Assembly: GCA_017305935.1 (NCBI GenBank)
Contig: JAFKJU010000012.1
Span: 62,001 to 126,000, forward strand
DNA: 64,000 nt
Direction: 5' to 3'
Source of the DNA: Hyphomicrobiales bacterium
GTDB lineage: Bacteria; Pseudomonadota; Alphaproteobacteria; Rhizobiales; Rhizobiaceae
Position 1 is the first letter of the stretch, and every line of letters starts with the position of its first letter. The translations under genes were made by a program, and so were the position numbers. The notes below the pieces were generated by a model. It did no database searches, was not told the origin of the DNA, and worked only from the letters and a program-made list of their open reading frames with translations. Positions 16,325-25,286 of the stretch are shown one piece after another.

Positions 16325-16837
16325 ATGGACATGGATCTTCTGCTCACCGGCATCGTCACGCCCGCCAGCGGCATACCGCTCACTCCACTCCTGGCGGGTG
16401 CATCACTCGCTCTGGGCTTTACGCTCGCCGTGCCGCTCGGCTTCATGCGCGCGTCTGGCAAAAAATGGCTATCGCTGCCGATACTCGTCTATACCTATGT
16501 GTTTCGCGGCACTCCACTGCTGGTCCAACTCTTCATCATCTATTACGGCCTAAGGCCAGATCGGCGCCATCCGGTCGAGCGTGCTCTGGGTCCTGCTTCG
16601 CGATCCCTTCTGGTGCTGCCTGATTGCCTTTTCGCTGAACGGTGCGGCCTATGCGACGGAGATCTTCCGTGGCAGAATCCAGGGTATGCGAGCGGGATGG
16701 TCGAGACGGCCGACGCCATCGGCATGTCGCCGCTGCAGGTCAAGCGGGACATCATATTTCCCATCGCCTTCAAAAGCGTGCTCCCCTCCTGCGCCAACGA
16801 AGTCATTAGTCCGGGATATCCTTACCCGCATCGCTAA
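16325..16837 (+). pseudogene. Broken polar amino-acid ABC permease (second subunit)
   Basis: Begins like HisM/OccM-type permeases, with VYTYVFRGTPLLVQLFIIYYGL near residue 60. After that the frame shifts at about 16560 into a segment (FSLNGAAYATEIFRGRIQGM) that is the conserved permease loop. It shifts back near 16695 into ETADAIGMSPLQVKRDIIFPIAFKSVLP, then ends early at ANEVI. The last 40 or so residues are missing. Together with the two upstream fragments it shows that a whole amino-acid uptake operon has decayed. Confidence 0.8.
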
Positions 16838-17033
16838 TCATCCCATCAACCGGATCGATGAAGTCCTGCCGTGGAACCTGCAAGTTCCTTCGGAAAGCGC
16901 CTGACCGGACGCTTACGGTATTGTGGTACATGCTCTTCCACAGAGAAATCCATTGGTGATGTTTTAATCCAGATATTTCAATCAAGATTGGTTTGGCACC
17001 CAAACGAACGAATATTCGATCAAAATGTCAACA

Positions 17034-17054
17034 ATGATCTAATTATGAGATCAT
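17034..17054. promoter_or_regulatory. Inverted repeat ATGATCT-N7-AGATCAT upstream of TPP enzyme gene
   Basis: Perfect 7-bp arms with a 7-base spacer, 36 bases before the start at 17091, in a 250-base AT-rich gap. The spacing and symmetry suit a dimeric regulator such as a GntR or LysR protein. It may control the catabolic genes that follow. No second copy was seen in the window. Confidence 0.4.
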
Positions 17055-17090
17055 CAAGGCATTATAATTGACCTTTTCACCCGGCGTTCG

Positions 17091-18794
17091 ATGGATCAGA
17101 TTGCCGGCATAAAAGAATGGGAACAGAAAGACTGGAAGGTTTGGACATTGTCAGCAGACGGCCAAAAAAAGACGCGTACGGTCCATGATGCGGTTGCGGA
17201 AGCGCTGATTGCTTGCGGCACGGAATGCCTGTTCGGGCTCATCGGCGATGCAAATCTCTTCATGGTCGATAGCTTGGTGAGGAACCATAACGTCAGATAC
17301 GTGCCGGCCACGCATGAGGCCAATGCTGTCTTGATGGCGATTGGATATGCCCAGAGAACCGGGCGCACCGGCGTCGCAACCATCACGCATGGCCCGGCAT
17401 TGACCAACGCGATGACGGCGCTCGTCGAGGGCGCCAAAGGTGCAATCCCGATGGTTTTGATCTGTGGCGATACCCCGCCTGACAATCTCCAGCACCTTCA
17501 GAAAATCGACCAGCGTGAACTCGTGGCAGCAACAGGGGCGGGCTTCGTCGAACTTCGCAAGCCGGAAACCGTTGTGGACGATATCGCTACCGCCTTCCGC
17601 AGGGCGCATCTCGAACGGCGCCCGATCGTGCTGAACATGCGCGTCGATCTGCAATGGGAGGCGTGCAGCGCCGTTGCCGGCAAGCTCAGGATGCCTGAGA
17701 CCCGGGCGCCGGCCCCGACCGGCACCGACCTCGACGAGGCGCTCGGCATCATCGCCGGCGCCCGGCGGCCCATCATTCTTGCCGGACGCGGCGCGACCGG
17801 CAAGGAAGCCAGAGAAGCGCTCATTCGGCTTGCCCGGCAGATCGAGGCGCCGCTGGCAACGACATTGAAGGCTTCGGGTCTCTTCGAAGGCGAGTCTTGG
17901 AACCTCGGCATCTTCGGTGGCCTCAGTCATCCCGCGACCGTCGAGCTGATCATGCAGAGCGACTGCATCATCGCTTTCGGTGCCAGCCTCAGCCGGCATA
18001 CGACGGAATCGGGCTCGTTCGTACGCGGCAAACGCATTGTGCAGATCATGCAGCGGGCGACGGATCTGGTAAGCAACGTCGTGCCGACGATCGGACTTGT
18101 CGGCGATGCGGCTTTGACTGCCGATGTCATGTGCGAGATGCTTCGCGAAGCGGAAATCGAACCCTCCGGCTTTGCGTCTGGCGAAGGACCGAAGCTCGCC
18201 AATGTCATCGCCGAGGCTGCTGAGAAGAAGAGGGTGTCCGCGCCGGGCGTCGTCGATCTCGACACGGCACTTGCCAGACTGAACGAGGTTGTGCCGGCGC
18301 GACGCACCGTCGCCACCGACCTCGGACGGTTCTGCACGACGGCATGGCTCGCCTTTCCGGTGGTCGGCCCCGAACGCTTCATTCATACCGCACATTTCGC
18401 GGCGATCGGCCTTGGACTTGGGGAGGCTATCGGTGCGGCTATCGCCGCGCGAGGCGAACCGGTCATCATGGTCGCCGGCGATGGCGGTTTTATGCTCGGC
18501 GGACTGTCGGAAATTGCAACGGCAGTGCAGGAAAAGCTCGATCTGATCATGGTTATCTGCAATGACGGAAGCTACGGCGCCGAACATATCCAGTTCACCA
18601 ACCGTGCGATGAACCCGGCCTTGTCGATGATCGGATCGAGGGACTTCGCGGCGATTGCGCGATCCCTCGGCGCGGCCGGGGTTAGCGTGCAATCCGAGGC
18701 CGACATCCAGACAGCATGCGATGCGATCCGGCACCGCTCCGGTCCGTTGCTCATCGACCTCAAACTCGACGCGAACGACGTACCGATGCGGTAG
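17091..18794 (+). CDS. Thiamine-diphosphate-dependent enzyme (acetolactate synthase/carboligase-like)
   Basis: A 567-residue protein with the three-domain plan of TPP enzymes. The N-terminal Pyr domain carries the catalytic Glu in ATHEANAV (E76) and THGPALTNAMTALVEG. A central domain follows (IILAGRGA at about 230). The C-terminal PP domain has the metal/TPP motif GDGGFMLGG...IMVICND at about 463-494. Family members include acetolactate synthase, glyoxylate carboligase and oxalyl-CoA or benzoylformate decarboxylases. True glyoxylate carboligases lack the Glu kept here. It heads a cluster of transporter and ring-opening enzymes, so it probably handles a 2-oxo acid made by them. The ribosome site before 17091 is weak; a TTG at 17148 is an alternative start. 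Confidence 0.8.
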   Translation: MDQIAGIKEWEQKDWKVWTLSADGQKKTRTVHDAVAEALIACGTECLFGLIGDANLFMVDSLVRNHNVRYVPATHEANAVLMAIGYAQRTGRTGVATITHGPALTNAMTALVEGAKGAIPMVLICGDTPPDNLQHLQKIDQRELVAATGAGFVELRKPETVVDDIATAFRRAHLERRPIVLNMRVDLQWEACSAVAGKLRMPETRAPAPTGTDLDEALGIIAGARRPIILAGRGATGKEAREALIRLARQIEAPLATTLKASGLFEGESWNLGIFGGLSHPATVELIMQSDCIIAFGASLSRHTTESGSFVRGKRIVQIMQRATDLVSNVVPTIGLVGDAALTADVMCEMLREAEIEPSGFASGEGPKLANVIAEAAEKKRVSAPGVVDLDTALARLNEVVPARRTVATDLGRFCTTAWLAFPVVGPERFIHTAHFAAIGLGLGEAIGAAIAARGEPVIMVAGDGGFMLGGLSEIATAVQEKLDLIMVICNDGSYGAEHIQFTNRAMNPALSMIGSRDFAAIARSLGAAGVSVQSEADIQTACDAIRHRSGPLLIDLKLDANDVPMR

Positions 18795-18894
18795 TCTGCT
18801 CGCTCGCGCGACCTTTCGCCGCCGCGCACTTGATCTCCGGCGTCGCCGTCGGGGGATAGCCTTCGCATTTCTACAACGGAAAAGGGGAACAAAA

Positions 18895-19926
18895 ATGCTT
18901 ATGACCCGTCGCACATTGCTGCAATCCTCGATGGCCGCCGCCGCCGCTGCATCGTTCGGCATGCCGACATTCGCGCAAGGCAAGCCCATGGTCGTCAACA
19001 TGTTCGGAGGCCGCTGGGAAAACGATTGGCGCAACTCCGTCCTGCCGAACTTTGCCAAGCAGATCAACCGCAAGGTCGATCTCGATATCGGGCTTGGAAT
19101 GGGCTGGGTGTCCAATTTCCGCGCCGCGGGACCGGAGAACCCGCCGTTCTCGGTTGTCATGCTGAACGAGCGTTATACCGCCATGCTGCGCGATGACGGC
19201 TATTTCGAAACGCTGACACCGGAACTGGTTCCGAACCTTGCCGACGTCATTGCGCCGGCGCGCCTCAAGGATGATACGGCCGTCACCGGCATGCTCGCGC
19301 CGCTGGTGTTGGGTTATCGAACGGATCTGGTTTCGGAAAAGCCGCGTGGCTGGGCCGATCTCTGGCATGAACGCTTTCGCGGCCAACTCGGCCTTTATGC
19401 GATCACCAATTCCGCCGCCCTCATGATGGCGATGTGGGCCGGGAAGCATTTCGGTTCGGGTTACGACGACATCGATACGGCCGTGAAGAAGTTTCAGGAA
19501 CTGAAGCCCTTTCCGCAGCTCGGCTATTCGGCCCAGCTCACACCATTGCTCACCCAGGGCCAGATCGCGGTCGCGCCGATCGACGTCGGCGAGATTTCGA
19601 CGATGCAGTCGCAGGGCGTTCCGGTGGATTACGTCATTCCCGAGGAAGGCATGTTCGTCTTCGATCACTCCTTCAGCCTCTTGAAGCACGGTGCCGACAA
19701 GCAGGACGGCGCCAAATATATCGACTTCGTCCTCAGCCCTGAAACGCAGGCATGGATGGCCAAGAACTGGCTCATCGCACCGACGAACAAGACGGTCGAA
19801 CTGCCGCCGGAGGTGCAGAAGTGGCCGCTCAGCCAGGATCAGGTATCGAAGGCTACCCGCTTCGACTGGACGGCAGCCAACAAGATCAGCGCCGCACTGT
19901 CCGATCAATGGGCGCGGAACATCTAG
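18895..19926 (+). CDS. ABC transporter substrate-binding protein (PotD-like)
   Basis: A 343-residue periplasmic binding protein. The N-terminus MLMTRRTLLQSSMAAAAAASF...AQG is a signal peptide with a twin-arginine motif. The mature part resembles spermidine/putrescine-type (PotD/AfuA) binding proteins: KPMVVNMFGGRWENDW near the start, and FDHSFSLLKHGADKQDGAKYIDFVLSPETQ near the end. I chose ATG 18895 because AAAAGGGGAAC lies seven bases upstream; the open frame before it is part of the previous gene's overlap zone. It is followed after four bases by its ATPase and two permeases. The substrate is not a polyamine by necessity. The genes downstream suggest a ureide or hydantoin-like compound (inference). 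Confidence 0.85.
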   Translation: MLMTRRTLLQSSMAAAAAASFGMPTFAQGKPMVVNMFGGRWENDWRNSVLPNFAKQINRKVDLDIGLGMGWVSNFRAAGPENPPFSVVMLNERYTAMLRDDGYFETLTPELVPNLADVIAPARLKDDTAVTGMLAPLVLGYRTDLVSEKPRGWADLWHERFRGQLGLYAITNSAALMMAMWAGKHFGSGYDDIDTAVKKFQELKPFPQLGYSAQLTPLLTQGQIAVAPIDVGEISTMQSQGVPVDYVIPEEGMFVFDHSFSLLKHGADKQDGAKYIDFVLSPETQAWMAKNWLIAPTNKTVELPPEVQKWPLSQDQVSKATRFDWTAANKISAALSDQWARNI

Positions 19927-19930
19927 GGCC

Positions 19931-21001
19931 ATGGCAAAGGTGAAGGTCAAATCGCTGACGAAGCGATACGGCGCGGTCACCGCGCTCGACGGTGTCACCC
20001 TCGATGCGGAATCAGGGGAGCTGATTTCTCTCCTCGGTCCCTCCGGGTGCGGAAAGAGCACGACGCTGAGATGCGTGGCAGGCTTCCTGTCGCCGGATTC
20101 GGGCGATATCAGCGTTAACGATCAGAGCATCGTTTCGACACCGTCGAACCGGCGTGATTTCGGCGTGGTTTTCCAGAATTACGCCCTTTTCCCGCATATG
20201 ACCGTCGCGCAGAACGTTGGATATGGCTTGCTGTTTCGCAAGATACCCAAGAGCGAACACGGCCCGCGCATCGAGAATGCCTTGCGCATGGTGAGGCTCA
20301 CCGGGCTGGCGGATCGCCTTCCGAAGGCGCTGTCCGGCGGCCAGCAGCAGCGCGTGGCGCTTGCCCGCGCGCTGGTTATCGAGCCGCGGCTGCTGTTGCT
20401 CGACGAACCGCTCGCCAATCTCGACGCGCGGCTGCGCGACGAGGTGCGCTGGCTGATCCGCGAGGTCCAGCAGCAGAGCGGCACCACCGCCTTCTATGTC
20501 ACGCATGATCAAGCCGAGGCCATGGCGATCTCTGACAAGGTGGCGGTGATGAAATCCGGCAAGGTCGCCCAGTTCGCGACGCCGCGGGACATCTACCAGC
20601 GCCCCAGCGAGCGTTATGTGGCCGATTTCACCGGCGAGGCCAATTTCCTGGCCGCAAGGGTTCTCGATGCCTCGGCAGGTCGGTTCCGCATCGAGGTCGC
20701 CGGGCAGACGCTTGATGTTCCCGGTGTCGCCTCGCTGAAGGCCGGCGATACCGCCGAGCTCTTGCTGCGCCCGGAATCCCTGTCGCTCGATATGGACGGC
20801 GCGTCCCCGCGCTCGCTTTTCACCGGCGTGGTTTCGAAAGCCGCCTTTCTCGGCGCCAGCCAGCATTGCGAGATTTCGCTGGGCACGGGGGGCGTGCTCA
20901 AGCTGGCCGCACCGCCCAACACATCCATCGCCGCCGGCGAGCAGGTCGGAATTTCCGTCGCTCTGGAACACGCCTGGCTGATGCCGGAGGTGAAACCATG
21001 A
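19931..21001 (+). CDS. ABC transporter ATPase (PotA-like)
   Basis: A 356-residue ATPase of the PotA/MalK type. Walker A is G-P-S-G-C-G-K-S-T at about 36-44, the Q-loop is in VVFQNYALFPHM, the signature is LSGGQQQR, Walker B is LLLLDEP, and the H-loop is YVTHDQAEAM. The last 110 residues form a TOBE domain (LLLRPESLSL). It begins four bases after the binding-protein gene, and its stop overlaps the first permease start (ATGA). It powers uptake by the two permeases encoded next. Confidence 0.92.
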   Translation: MAKVKVKSLTKRYGAVTALDGVTLDAESGELISLLGPSGCGKSTTLRCVAGFLSPDSGDISVNDQSIVSTPSNRRDFGVVFQNYALFPHMTVAQNVGYGLLFRKIPKSEHGPRIENALRMVRLTGLADRLPKALSGGQQQRVALARALVIEPRLLLLDEPLANLDARLRDEVRWLIREVQQQSGTTAFYVTHDQAEAMAISDKVAVMKSGKVAQFATPRDIYQRPSERYVADFTGEANFLAARVLDASAGRFRIEVAGQTLDVPGVASLKAGDTAELLLRPESLSLDMDGASPRSLFTGVVSKAAFLGASQHCEISLGTGGVLKLAAPPNTSIAAGEQVGISVALEHAWLMPEVKP

Positions 21002-21855
21002 CCGACGCCAGGAAATGGCAGCTTCTGCTTGGCATTCCGGCCGTGCTGTTGTTGTTCGTCTTCCTCATCATGCCGCTGGCCGGTATGGTGGAGATGAGCT
21101 TCAGAACCGCCGGCAGCAACGCGCCTTATGGCGACGGTTTCACCGCCGTTCACTATGCGCGCGTGCTCGGCGACGGCTTCTACATGGCGACGCTGCTGCG
21201 AAGCCTGGTGACGGCCGCAATCGTGACTTTGCTCTGCCTGATCGTTTCCTATCCGCTCGCATGGCATCTTTCCACGGCGCGCGGCGGCAAGGCGCTGTTT
21301 CTCTATGCCTGCATCGCATCGCCGCTGATGACCGGCGTACTCGTGCGCAATTTCGGCTGGATGATCGTCGTGGCGATCGACGGGCCGCTGAATGCCTCGC
21401 TGATGGGGCTCGGTTTCATTTCCCGGCCGCTGCGGGTGATGTTCACCCAGGGGTTGGTGATCATGGCGCTGGTGCATGTGTTCATTCCGTTCATGGTGTT
21501 GCCGATCAACAATGCGCTGCGCAACATCAATCCCGCCTTGTCGGAAGCGTCGCTCTCTCTGGGGGCCAGCCGTCTCTCGACCTTCTTTCGCGTAACGTTG
21601 CCGCTGAGTTTTCCGGGCATCCAGCCGGGCGTTATCCTGGTCTTCGTTCTCAGCGTCGCGGCCTATGTCACGCCGGCCTTGCTGGGCGGCCAGATGGTCA
21701 ATCTCATGCCGACCTTGATCATCCGCGAGCTGACGGGCACGTTTGCCTGGCCTTTCGGCTCGACGCTGGCGATCGTCATGTCAATTGCGACGCTCTCGAT
21801 CGTCGTCGCGTTCTCGCTGCTCACTGCGAGGCTGATGGAAAGGGTGCGTGCATGA
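20998..21855 (+). CDS. ABC transporter permease (PotB-like)
   Basis: A 285-residue inner-membrane permease with six predicted helices. The first is LLGIPAVLLLFVFLIMPLAGM at 9-29. The conserved EAA loop is seen as EASLSLGASRLSTFFRVTLPLSFPGI near 185-210. This is the PotB/CysU type typical of iron, polyamine and opine importers. Its start overlaps the ATPase stop, and its own stop overlaps the second permease start, so the four transporter genes are tightly coupled. Confidence 0.9.
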   Translation: MTDARKWQLLLGIPAVLLLFVFLIMPLAGMVEMSFRTAGSNAPYGDGFTAVHYARVLGDGFYMATLLRSLVTAAIVTLLCLIVSYPLAWHLSTARGGKALFLYACIASPLMTGVLVRNFGWMIVVAIDGPLNASLMGLGFISRPLRVMFTQGLVIMALVHVFIPFMVLPINNALRNINPALSEASLSLGASRLSTFFRVTLPLSFPGIQPGVILVFVLSVAAYVTPALLGGQMVNLMPTLIIRELTGTFAWPFGSTLAIVMSIATLSIVVAFSLLTARLMERVRA

Positions 21856-22658
21856 CCCCGGTGTCCGAAAAACGGGGCCGCCTGGCGAGGATTTCCTTCG
21901 GCGCGCTGATCCTGCTGCTTTATGTCTTTCTACTGGCGCCGCTCGCCGCCATCATGCTTGCCTCGTTCACGGGCGGCGAATTGATGCGCGTGCCGCCGCA
22001 AGGGCTTTCGCTGCGGTGGTTCGTTGCATTCTTCCAGCGTCAGGATCTGGTCGACGCGCTTTTGATGTCGCTCCGGGTCGCGCTGGTGACCAGCGTCGTG
22101 ACAAGCATTGTGGGAATGATGGCCGCGCTTTGTAGCCAGGCGCTCTCCAGGAGGCTGGCGGTCGTGTTTCAGATCTCCATGACCCTGCCGCTTCTGGTGC
22201 CCGAACTTCTGACCTCGATCGGCCTTCTGTTCTTCCTGTATCAGATCGGTCTCGCCAAGACGTTCATCGGGCTGCAGATCGGCCATATCCTCATCGCCTT
22301 TCCCTATGCCTATGTCTCGATCGTCGCCGCTTTACGACAGATCGATCCGGCGATGGAGGAGGCGTCCGGCAGCCTTGGCGCGACGGCATTGGATACGTTC
22401 CGGCGCATTCTTCTGCCGTTGGCGGCGCCCGGCATCGTCATGGGAGCGGTCTTCGCGTTCATCACGTCCTTCGATCTCTATACGATTTCGCTGCTCCTCA
22501 AGCCTGTCGGCGGCAACACGCTTCCTTTGGCGCTGTTCGACTTCCTGACTTACGAATTCAGGCCGACAGCCGCCGCCGCTGCAACGCTTTCGATCCTGCT
22601 ATCCGCTTTGGGGGTAGCGCTCATCCAGAAAATCGTCGGCTTGCAGCGCGCCTTCTGA
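21852..22658 (+). CDS. ABC transporter permease (PotC-like)
   Basis: A 268-residue second permease with six predicted helices. The EAA loop is EASGSLGATALDTFRRILLPLAAPGI near 175-200. It pairs with the PotB-like subunit upstream and shares a four-base overlap with it. The next gene, a racemase-like enzyme, starts 34 bases later, so transporter and enzymes probably share one transcript. Confidence 0.9.
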   Translation: MTPVSEKRGRLARISFGALILLLYVFLLAPLAAIMLASFTGGELMRVPPQGLSLRWFVAFFQRQDLVDALLMSLRVALVTSVVTSIVGMMAALCSQALSRRLAVVFQISMTLPLLVPELLTSIGLLFFLYQIGLAKTFIGLQIGHILIAFPYAYVSIVAALRQIDPAMEEASGSLGATALDTFRRILLPLAAPGIVMGAVFAFITSFDLYTISLLLKPVGGNTLPLALFDFLTYEFRPTAAAAATLSILLSALGVALIQKIVGLQRAF

Positions 22659-22692
22659 TCGCCGCCTGCCGACAAACGAGAAGCTGACTTCC

Positions 22693-23421
22693 ATGACATC
22701 GTCAATCGAGCCCAAGAAGATACTCTATCAACTGGTCAGCCCGCTGCATGTGGTCGCGGGCGCCTCCGAGGTCGAGCGCCGTCAGGCGATGCTGCGCCGC
22801 TGGGCCTCGCCCTCCGTCAGCATCGATATCGCCTCGCCGCAAGAAGGCCCGCCGGTTATCGAATCCCAGATCGATGCGGCGCTGGTGTTTGCCAATCTGC
22901 ATCCTGTTGCGCCGCAGTGGACGCCGGACGGCTATGGAGCCGTCATCATCGGCTGTTTCAGCGATCCGGGCGTGGAAGCGTTGCGTGAGATGACGTCGGC
23001 CGCGGTGATCGGGCCGGGCGAAGCCGCGCTTTGGGCTGCTGCGCAATTCGGCGAGCGCTTTTCGGTCCTGTCGTCGGATCCGACACCACAGGGCCTCCGA
23101 CGTCGCATCCGGGCGATGGGGCTGGGAGACCGGTTCGTCTCCGAACATGTCGTCGGCGCATCGGTTGCGGATCTGCGCCGCAATCCGCAGGACGCCTTCC
23201 ACCGCATGATCGGTTCGGCGAACCAATGCGTCGGCGACGGGGCCGATGTCATCGTGCTCGGCTGTCTGGCGATGTGCTTTGTCGAGGGACTGGTCGAGAC
23301 GCTTCAGCAGGCGCTGGGCGTACCGGTGATCAATCCCGTCATCGCCGGCATCAAGTCGGCAGAGGCATCGCTGAGCTACGGCATTTCCAATAAAGCCAGG
23401 CCGGCGAAAGAAGCAGTGTGA
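22693..23421 (+). CDS. Asp/Glu/hydantoin racemase family protein
   Basis: A 242-residue protein of the Asp/Glu/hydantoin racemase family. Two catalytic cysteines are placed as in hydantoin and allantoin racemases: GCFSDPGVEAL (near 96) and GCLAMCF (near 194). Members interconvert enantiomers of 5-substituted hydantoins; the HpxA subgroup acts on allantoin. Here it precedes two PuuE-like CE4 genes, so a role in supplying the right enantiomer for ring opening is plausible (inference). Arylmalonate decarboxylases and maleate isomerases are other members of this fold, and the first cysteine motif fits them less well. Confidence 0.78.
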   Translation: MTSSIEPKKILYQLVSPLHVVAGASEVERRQAMLRRWASPSVSIDIASPQEGPPVIESQIDAALVFANLHPVAPQWTPDGYGAVIIGCFSDPGVEALREMTSAAVIGPGEAALWAAAQFGERFSVLSSDPTPQGLRRRIRAMGLGDRFVSEHVVGASVADLRRNPQDAFHRMIGSANQCVGDGADVIVLGCLAMCFVEGLVETLQQALGVPVINPVIAGIKSAEASLSYGISNKARPAKEAV

Positions 23422-23438
23422 GTGACGGGGGCAGTCCG

Positions 23439-24338
23439 ATGGCAATGACATTTGAACAGGGCGGCGTCGAAGCGCTTGCGGCGATCGCCCGCCGCAGCGA
23501 TGCGCGCAACGTTCCGATCGACAATTTCAAATATCCCGACGGTGTGCATATCGTCGTCAATTTCACGCTGGATTTCGACGCGATGCTTTTGCGTCGGCTC
23601 TGGAACGAGCCCGCGCTCCAGCGCAGCAAGGGCGAATTCGGCGGCCGCGTCGGCATCTGGCGGCTGCTCGACATGTTCGACGCCAACGAGGTCAAGGCGA
23701 CGGTCTTCACGCCCGGTCGTATCTGCGAACTCTATCCGAAGGCCTTGCACAGGGCGGTCGCTGCCGGCCATGAACTCGCCGACCACATGTGGGAACATCA
23801 GGTTCCCGAGGATCCCGCGCTTGAGCAGGATCATCTCGGCAAAGCGATCGCGGCATTGTCCGCCATTTCGAAGACGCCCGTCATCGGCACCCGAAGCAGC
23901 CATACGCCCGCATTCCTGAGGCGGCTCGGCGTCACCTACAATTCGTTCACGTCGGCGAGATCGATGCCGTTCTACCAACTCGATGAAAACGACGAGAATG
24001 AGCTGCTGCAACTGCCGTTCCACTATTCCATCGACGACGCGATGTATTTCAGTTTCGGATGGCTGGGCACACCGAATGCCGCGCAGCGCATCTACGATCC
24101 CGAGACGGTGCTGGAGATCTGGTGGGAGGCATTCCAGCAGCAGTATCGCGCCGGCGGCTATTTCAACCTGCTGCTGCACCCCTTCGTGTCCGGTCATGCG
24201 GCGCGCGTCGACATGCTGGAAAGACTGATCCAGCGCATGAAAACCCTGCCGGGCGTCTGGTTCCCGACCTGCGGAACGCTCGCCCAATACTGCCTTGAGC
24301 AGTACCCTTTCGCCCAGCAAGCCCGGCCGTCCAAGTGA
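23439..24338 (+). CDS. PuuE-like polysaccharide-deacetylase-family amidohydrolase
   Basis: A 299-residue NodB-fold (CE4) protein of the PuuE/allantoinase branch. The metal-site motifs are present: the Asp pair in NFTLDFDAM and an H-x-x-x-H in LADHMWEHQ. The C-terminal LLLHPFVSGHAAR supplies the late histidine. PuuE-type enzymes hydrolyse the allantoin ring without similarity to classical allantoinases. The start could be GTG 23418, overlapping the racemase stop; I prefer ATG 23439 preceded by GGGGG. It is followed nine bases later by a diverged paralogue. The substrate is likely a cyclic amide or ureide, not chitin, since there is no signal peptide. Confidence 0.75.
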   Translation: MAMTFEQGGVEALAAIARRSDARNVPIDNFKYPDGVHIVVNFTLDFDAMLLRRLWNEPALQRSKGEFGGRVGIWRLLDMFDANEVKATVFTPGRICELYPKALHRAVAAGHELADHMWEHQVPEDPALEQDHLGKAIAALSAISKTPVIGTRSSHTPAFLRRLGVTYNSFTSARSMPFYQLDENDENELLQLPFHYSIDDAMYFSFGWLGTPNAAQRIYDPETVLEIWWEAFQQQYRAGGYFNLLLHPFVSGHAARVDMLERLIQRMKTLPGVWFPTCGTLAQYCLEQYPFAQQARPSK

Positions 24339-24347
24339 GGTGAACCC

Positions 24348-25286
24348 ATGCCCTGGAAACAGGATTATACGATATCCGACGAAGTCGCGATTGCTGACGC
24401 CGACATCGTCTGGCCTGACGGAAAGCAGTGTGGCTTCGGCATTGTCGTGGACTTGAGCCCGGCCACATCGCTGGCCGGTCTCGACGAAAAATCCCTGCGC
24501 TATCCGACCTACCATTTCGGCCTGCATGAAGGGCTCTATGACTTTCTGGACATGTTTGCCCGCCATGGACTGCGGACGACGTTTGCGGTTCCGGCCGCGA
24601 TTGCGGCGATCTATCCCGAGACGATTGCGCGAATATCGGCCGCCGGGCACGAGATCGCCGTCAACGGCTTGCTGGGCGAGGATCCGTTGACGCTGGACGA
24701 GGGCACCGAGGCAGAACGTGTCGCACAGGCGACGGACATGATCGCATCGGTCACCGGCGCGCGTCCGCAAGGCTGGTTTTCCCTTCCTCGTGCGAACGAT
24801 CCCTTCGCGACCGGAAACGTCAGCGCCAAAACCATCGATCTGCTGATCGCCAATGGATATGCCTATTTCGGCAATGGGCTTGCCGATGACGCACCACACT
24901 ACTGGGTGACCGATTTCGCAAGCCGAAAGCATCTTCTGACCTTGCCGTATTATTATCACTTCGACGATCGGTTCTTCCTGATGTTCCCATCCGAAGGGAC
25001 CGGGCTGGAACGGCCGGGCACCTTGCTGCGCAACTGGCAGACGGAGTTCGCCGCGCAATACCGGCGCGGTCGCTACTTCTCCATGACTGTTTCGCCGCAA
25101 CGCAGCGGCTGGGGCCACCGGCTTGACGCTCTCGATCGATTCCTGCGCGAAGCGGCGGCCATGCCGGGGCTTTGGAATGCCACGGGGGGAGAAGTCGCGG
25201 CCCATTGGACGCGCCATCATCCCGCCGCGACCCATCTCAAACTCGAACCGTCGATCTGGAAAAGCTACGAAGGAAGTCTCGACTGA
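24348..25286 (+). CDS. Second CE4-family protein, metal site degenerate
   Basis: A 312-residue paralogue of the preceding CE4 protein with the same fold order (GLYDFLDMFARHGLRTTFAVPAAIAAIYPE; ISAAGHEIAVNG). The second His motif is lost: where the active paralogue has H-M-W-E-H this one has N-G-L-L-G-E. The Asp pair is reduced to one Asp in VVDLSPA. The late LLLHPF motif reads MTVSPQRSGWGHR. It may be a non-catalytic partner of the upstream enzyme or use a different mechanism. The start is at ATG 24348 after GAGGTGAACCC. It overlaps the next gene by one base. Confidence 0.72.
   Translation: MPWKQDYTISDEVAIADADIVWPDGKQCGFGIVVDLSPATSLAGLDEKSLRYPTYHFGLHEGLYDFLDMFARHGLRTTFAVPAAIAAIYPETIARISAAGHEIAVNGLLGEDPLTLDEGTEAERVAQATDMIASVTGARPQGWFSLPRANDPFATGNVSAKTIDLLIANGYAYFGNGLADDAPHYWVTDFASRKHLLTLPYYYHFDDRFFLMFPSEGTGLERPGTLLRNWQTEFAAQYRRGRYFSMTVSPQRSGWGHRLDALDRFLREAAAMPGLWNATGGEVAAHWTRHHPAATHLKLEPSIWKSYEGSLD

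Noticed and set aside
17151-19160. Long minus-strand open frame opposite the TPP enzyme
   Set aside because: Arg/Asp/His-rich shadow of the coding strand; the plus-strand TPP and binding-protein motifs are clear.
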